Part shown: positions 60,786 to 64,000 of the stretch, one piece after another
How the letters are laid out: every line of letters begins with the position of its first letter
How positions within the stretch are numbered: position 1 is the stretch's first letter
Source: Pseudomonadota bacterium
GTDB taxonomy: Bacteria > Pseudomonadota > Alphaproteobacteria > Acetobacterales > Acetobacteraceae
Reading direction: 5' to 3'
DNA: 64,000 nt
NCBI GenBank assembly: GCA_021809435.1
Contig: JAKBAD010000005.1
Location: forward strand, 1-64,000
Program-made: the position numbers and the translations under genes
The notes under the pieces: model-generated
Database searches by the model: none
The model's input: the letters and a program-made list of their open reading frames with translations, nothing else
What the model was told of the DNA's origin: nothing

Positions 60786-62618
60786 TCACCCAGCCCCAAT
60801 AATCTCCAATATCGCTCGGCCGTAGCGCTCGAGCTTCGAGGCTCCGAGCCCCGGAATTTGCGCCAGTGCCGCCAGATTTGCCGGGCGGGCGGCGGCCAGG
60901 GCGGCCAGGGTGGCGTCGTGGAAAATCACATAGGCCGGCACGTTTTGTTCCTTGGCCAGGCGGGTGCGCTCGGCGCGCAGGGCCTCGAACAAAGGCTGGT
61001 CTTGGGGGGCCACCTCCAGGCGGGTATTTTTCTTCTTCAGCAGCCCGCGGGCGCTGGTGGCGGCGGGTTCCTGGCGCAGCCGCACGGTTTCCTTGCCGCG
61101 CAAAATCGCCTCGCCCGGTCCCGCCAGCCGCAACGCGCCAAAATTCTCATGGTCCACCTCCACCGCGCCCAGCACGATGAGCTGGCGGAACACCGACCCC
61201 CAGCCCTTACGGTCGAGCTCAGTGCCCACGCCAAAAGTCGGCAGCTGGTCATGCTCGAACCGCTCGATCTTTTCGGTCTTGACGCCCAGCAGCAGATCGG
61301 TGAGGTGCCCCACCCCAAAGCGCTGGCGTGTGCGCCACACCGCCGAGAGGGCTTTTTGCGCGGCCACCGTGCCGTCCCAGGTGGCGGCGGGGGTCAGGCA
61401 ATTATCGCAATTGCCGCACGGCTCGGGCAAGGTCTCGCCAAAATGCGCCAAAATCGCCTGGCGTCGGCAGGTAATGGTCTCGCACACCCCCAGCAGCGCA
61501 TCGAGCTTGGCGCGCTCCACCTGCTTCACCTCCGCCGGGGCGTTGCTTTGCTCGATCATGCCGCGCCGCATCACCAGATCCTGCATGCCATAGAGAAGCA
61601 GCGTCTCGGCGGGCAGCCCGTCGCGCCCGGCGCGGCCGGTTTCCTGGTAAAACGCCTCCAGGCTGGCCGGCAAATCCAAATGCGCGACAAACCGCACATC
61701 AGGCTTATCAATCCCCATGCCGAACGCCACCGTGGCGACCAGCACCAGCCCTTCCTCGGTGGTCAAAAACTCATCCTGGTTGGCGGCGCGCACCTCAGGC
61801 GGCAGCCGGGCATGATAGGGCAGCGCCCTGATGCCATGGGCGTTCAGCGCCGCCGCCGTCTGCTCCACCGTGTTACGGCTCAGGCAATACACAATGCCGC
61901 TCTCGCCCTCATGGGCGCGCAAGAAGGTGAGCAGCTGGCGCAGCGGGGCTTCCTTGCGCAGCACGGCGTAGCGTATATTGGGGCGGTCGAAGCTCGAGAG
62001 AAACAGCCGCGCGCCCTCGAGCGCGAGGCGCCGGCCAATATCCTCGCGCGTCTGCGGATCGGCGGTGGCGGTGAGCGCCAGGCGCGGCACGCCCGGAAAC
62101 CACGCCGCGAGCTTGGCCAGCTCCAGATATTCCGGCCGGAAATCATGCCCCCACTGGCTGACGCAATGCGCCTCATCGATGGCGAACAGCGCAATCTCCA
62201 CCCCGTCCAGCATCTCGAGAAAATCGGGCATCAACAGCCGCTCGGGCGCGGCATAGAGCAGCTTCAGCCGCCCGGCGCGCAAATCGGCCCGCACCTCGGC
62301 GCGCTCGGCGCCGCTCAGGCTGGAATTGAGCGCCGCCGCCGCCACGCCCAGCTGGCGCAAGCCCGCCACCTGGTCGCGCATCAGCGCGATCAGCGGCGAC
62401 ACCACCACCCCCACGCCCCGCCGGCACAGCGCCGGCAACTGGTAGCATAATGATTTGCCACCCCCCGTCGGCATCAGCACAATCGCGTCCTGGCCCTGGG
62501 TGACATGGGCAATCACCGCCGCCTGTTGGCCGCGAAAATCCTGCAGGCCAAACACCCGGCGCAGAATTTCACCAGGGTCGGCAAGGGGGCCGGGCACGGC
62601 GGCGGGTGAATGATCCAT
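60786..62618 (-). CDS. recQ: ATP-dependent DNA helicase RecQ
   Basis: The 610-residue 3'-5' helicase works in recombination and replication-fork repair. The SF2 core has [55 protein letters not shown] and [12 protein letters not shown]. The zinc-binding part of the RQC domain has [12 protein letters not shown] and PCGNCDNCL, and a C-terminal HRDC domain (about 520-605) follows. It is full length and intact. Its stop lies 7 bp from the island end, so integration left the gene whole. Confidence 0.97.
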   Translation of the reverse strand: MDHSPAAVPGPLADPGEILRRVFGLQDFRGQQAAVIAHVTQGQDAIVLMPTGGGKSLCYQLPALCRRGVGVVVSPLIALMRDQVAGLRQLGVAAAALNSSLSGAERAEVRADLRAGRLKLLYAAPERLLMPDFLEMLDGVEIALFAIDEAHCVSQWGHDFRPEYLELAKLAAWFPGVPRLALTATADPQTREDIGRRLALEGARLFLSSFDRPNIRYAVLRKEAPLRQLLTFLRAHEGESGIVYCLSRNTVEQTAAALNAHGIRALPYHARLPPEVRAANQDEFLTTEEGLVLVATVAFGMGIDKPDVRFVAHLDLPASLEAFYQETGRAGRDGLPAETLLLYGMQDLVMRRGMIEQSNAPAEVKQVERAKLDALLGVCETITCRRQAILAHFGETLPEPCGNCDNCLTPAATWDGTVAAQKALSAVWRTRQRFGVGHLTDLLLGVKTEKIERFEHDQLPTFGVGTELDRKGWGSVFRQLIVLGAVEVDHENFGALRLAGPGEAILRGKETVRLRQEPAATSARGLLKKKNTRLEVAPQDQPLFEALRAERTRLAKEQNVPAYVIFHDATLAALAAARPANLAALAQIPGLGASKLERYGRAILEIIGAG

Positions 62619-62717
62619 GGCCTCAGCCTATAAATGCTCATCCGCCGCGCGCAACCGCCCCAGCGGTTTGACCCGCCCGGCCTTTGCCTCTACGCCAAGG
62701 GCGGAGAGACCGCACCC

Positions 62718-63230
62718 ATGACCCCTGCCCGCCTCATCGAAGCTGTTTTATATGCCGGCCGCTGGCTGATCGTGCCGGTTTATGTCGCCATGCTCGGGCT
62801 GCTGGGCACGTTGGTGTGGTTCTTCCTGGTCGAGCTCTGGCACTCCCTGCCCGATATTCCGGGCATGACCGAAAACGGCCTGATCATGCTGGCCCTCACC
62901 CTCATCGACCTCTCCCTCACCGCCAATCTGGTCATGCTGGTCATTTTGGCCGGCTATGAAAACTTCGTCCGCCGCGGTGATTTCGGCGATGACAGCCGCC
63001 CCGGATGGCTGGGCAAGGTGGATTTCGCCGGGCTCAAGCTCAAGCTGCTCGGCGCCATCACAGTCATCGCCGCCGTCGATCTGCTGCGTTCCTTCCTCGA
63101 CATCGCCAACCAGACCGACCGCGACCTGCTCTGGCAGGTGGTGATCGTGGCGGTGTTCGGGCTCCTCGCCCTGCTCTTCGCGCTCACCGACTGGATCGCC
63201 GACCTCGCCCACCCGCCCGCGCGGGAGTAG
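62718..63230 (+). CDS. YqhA/UPF0114-family membrane protein
   Basis: The 170-residue inner-membrane protein has four hydrophobic segments and matches UPF0114 (YqhA): IEAVLYAGRWLIVPVYVAML at the N terminus, LTLIDLSLTANLVMLVILAGYENFV and LKLLGAITVIAAVDLLRSFL. The function is unknown. ATG 62718 is chosen by homology, since the upstream frame adds 28 residues without any. It diverges from recQ, and no partner gene is close. Confidence 0.88.
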   Translation: MTPARLIEAVLYAGRWLIVPVYVAMLGLLGTLVWFFLVELWHSLPDIPGMTENGLIMLALTLIDLSLTANLVMLVILAGYENFVRRGDFGDDSRPGWLGKVDFAGLKLKLLGAITVIAAVDLLRSFLDIANQTDRDLLWQVVIVAVFGLLALLFALTDWIADLAHPPARE

Positions 63231-63263
63231 CCTCCGCGGGGCGCGACCGGCGTCTGAACCGCC

Positions 63264-63713
63264 CTACCCCGGCAAATGGCAACCGGGTAGAATCTGGCCC
63301 GCGAAAGCTCGCCAGTTTTGGGTCTCGCCCAGCAGCGGCGTCAGCACATAGCCGCGCAAAGCCAGCCGCCCGGCATCGCGCCACAGTTTGGCGCGATAGC
63401 GCGTGCCCGTGCGCGGATCGAGCACCTCACCCTGCCAACTGCCATCAGATGTTGGGGTAACGGTAATGATCGTCTCCCCGCATTGCGCCCGGCCCCGCCA
63501 ATCCAGCGGCTCAGGGTCGTTCGGGTGGTCGAACACCATGCCGACGATCCGTCCGCATTCCGCCGCCCCGCAGGGCGCGAGCGCGATGACGGCCTGATGA
63601 TCGGCGGTGAGCCACTGCCCGCTCACGGGCTGGGGGGCGCTGGCAGCGCCAGCGGCGGCACCCACCAGGATGCCGCCGCCCAAAAGCGCCGCCGCGAGAA
63701 CACGGCGAAACAA
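63264..63713 (-). CDS. DUF2147-family periplasmic protein
   Basis: The product (149 residues from TTG 63713) has a signal peptide (FRRVLAAALLGGGILVGAAA, cleavage likely near AASA). It then shows the DUF2147 pattern: SGQWLTADHQAVIALAPCG, GRIVGMV, WQGEVLDPRTGTRYRAKLW and LRGYVLTPLLGETQNWR. The family is a lipocalin-like periplasmic fold of unknown function. TTG 63713 has GGGAG about 8 bp upstream and starts right at the signal peptide; an earlier ATG at 63773 would add 20 residues ahead of it. Confidence 0.82.
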   Translation of the reverse strand: MFRRVLAAALLGGGILVGAAAGAASAPQPVSGQWLTADHQAVIALAPCGAAECGRIVGMVFDHPNDPEPLDWRGRAQCGETIITVTPTSDGSWQGEVLDPRTGTRYRAKLWRDAGRLALRGYVLTPLLGETQNWRAFAGQILPGCHLPG

Positions 63714-63855
63714 TAAAATCTCCCAGACGGCGCCGATTTTTGCTTTGGCAAATCCGTCACGCGTGACTAGCAAATGCGCCGCCGCGCGGGCCAGCCAAAA
63801 ATGCCCTTCGCCTCACGTTTTCGCAGGGCTGTTGCCAAAATGCTGCAGGCCGGGC

Positions 63856-64000
63856 TCAGCCGAGCGCCAGGGCATAGAGCATATAGCCATCGGCGGTTGC
63901 GCCCATGGCGCTCACGCCCGCCTGGCGTGTCAGGTAAGCCTGCGCCGCCGGCGCGCTTTCAAACATCACCGTCACCGGCGCGGGTGGGGTGGCGAAGGAC
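63856..64000 (-). CDS. 3' end of an unidentified gene (partial)
   Basis: Reading leftwards from the window edge, an open frame of about 48 codons ends at TGA (63856-63858). It reads FATPPAPVTVMFESAPAAQA then YLTRQAGVSAMGATADGYML and ends LYALALG. Composition and codon use look coding. The family is not recognisable from this fragment. Confidence 0.5.
   Translation of the reverse strand, partial: SFATPPAPVTVMFESAPAAQAYLTRQAGVSAMGATADGYMLYALALG

Overview
The window is high-GC DNA from an alphaproteobacterium. The order miaB-phoH-ybeY-corC, a DUF1489 protein, ornithine-lipid-type acyltransferase and UDP-glucose dehydrogenase genes, and an N-methylglutamate-type (mgsABC-gmaS / glxBCD-glnT) cluster fit Rhodospirillales, possibly Acetobacteraceae. 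The genus cannot be settled from these genes.

Left core (1-27257). An isochorismatase-like hydrolase and clpB lie on the minus strand, followed by an AmpG-like permease and a DUF3617 protein. A cell-surface polysaccharide block follows (5542-12160): glycosyltransferase, WecA/MraY-type phosphosugar transferase, ugd, a methyltransferase-glycosyltransferase fusion and an RgpF-like protein. Next come an acyltransferase, the RNA-maturation operon miaB-phoH-ybeY-corC, an OmpA-family porin, the four-gene glutamine/methylamine-type nitrogen cluster, ilvC-DUF1489, and proB, obg, rpmA and rplU on the minus strand. A tRNA-Ser(CGA) closes the block.

Island (27244-60779, about 33.5 kb). A genomic island is integrated in the 3' end of tRNA-Ser, bounded by a 14-bp direct repeat. 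It carries a P4-type tyrosine integrase, an AlpA-like regulator/excisionase, and a putative replication initiator whose gene contains three 25-bp iteron-like repeats. Its cargo is an ADP-ribosylglycohydrolase, HipBA, two small proteins of unknown role, a complete type I restriction-modification system (hsdM, a small coupled ORF, hsdS, hsdR), Druantia type III (druH-druE) and, convergent to it, Zorya type I (zorABCD). A small possibly CsrA-like gene lies near the right end. The layout is that of a possibly self-replicating satellite-like element carrying stacked antiphage systems. Five copies of a TGCAATTAATTGCA-like palindrome sit between the cargo modules, and none was seen in the flanking chromosome. 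A decayed second hsdM start lies just before druH.

Right core (60780-64000). recQ (its stop lies only 7 bp from the island end), a YqhA/UPF0114 membrane protein, a DUF2147 periplasmic protein, and the 3' end of an unidentified gene.

The most interesting signals are the Druantia III/Zorya I pair, the module-boundary palindromes, the out-of-frame iterons inside the rep gene, the double-hairpin tandem repeat between hsdM and hsdS, and the hsdM fossil. All assignments were made by reading the sequence by eye; no database search was run.
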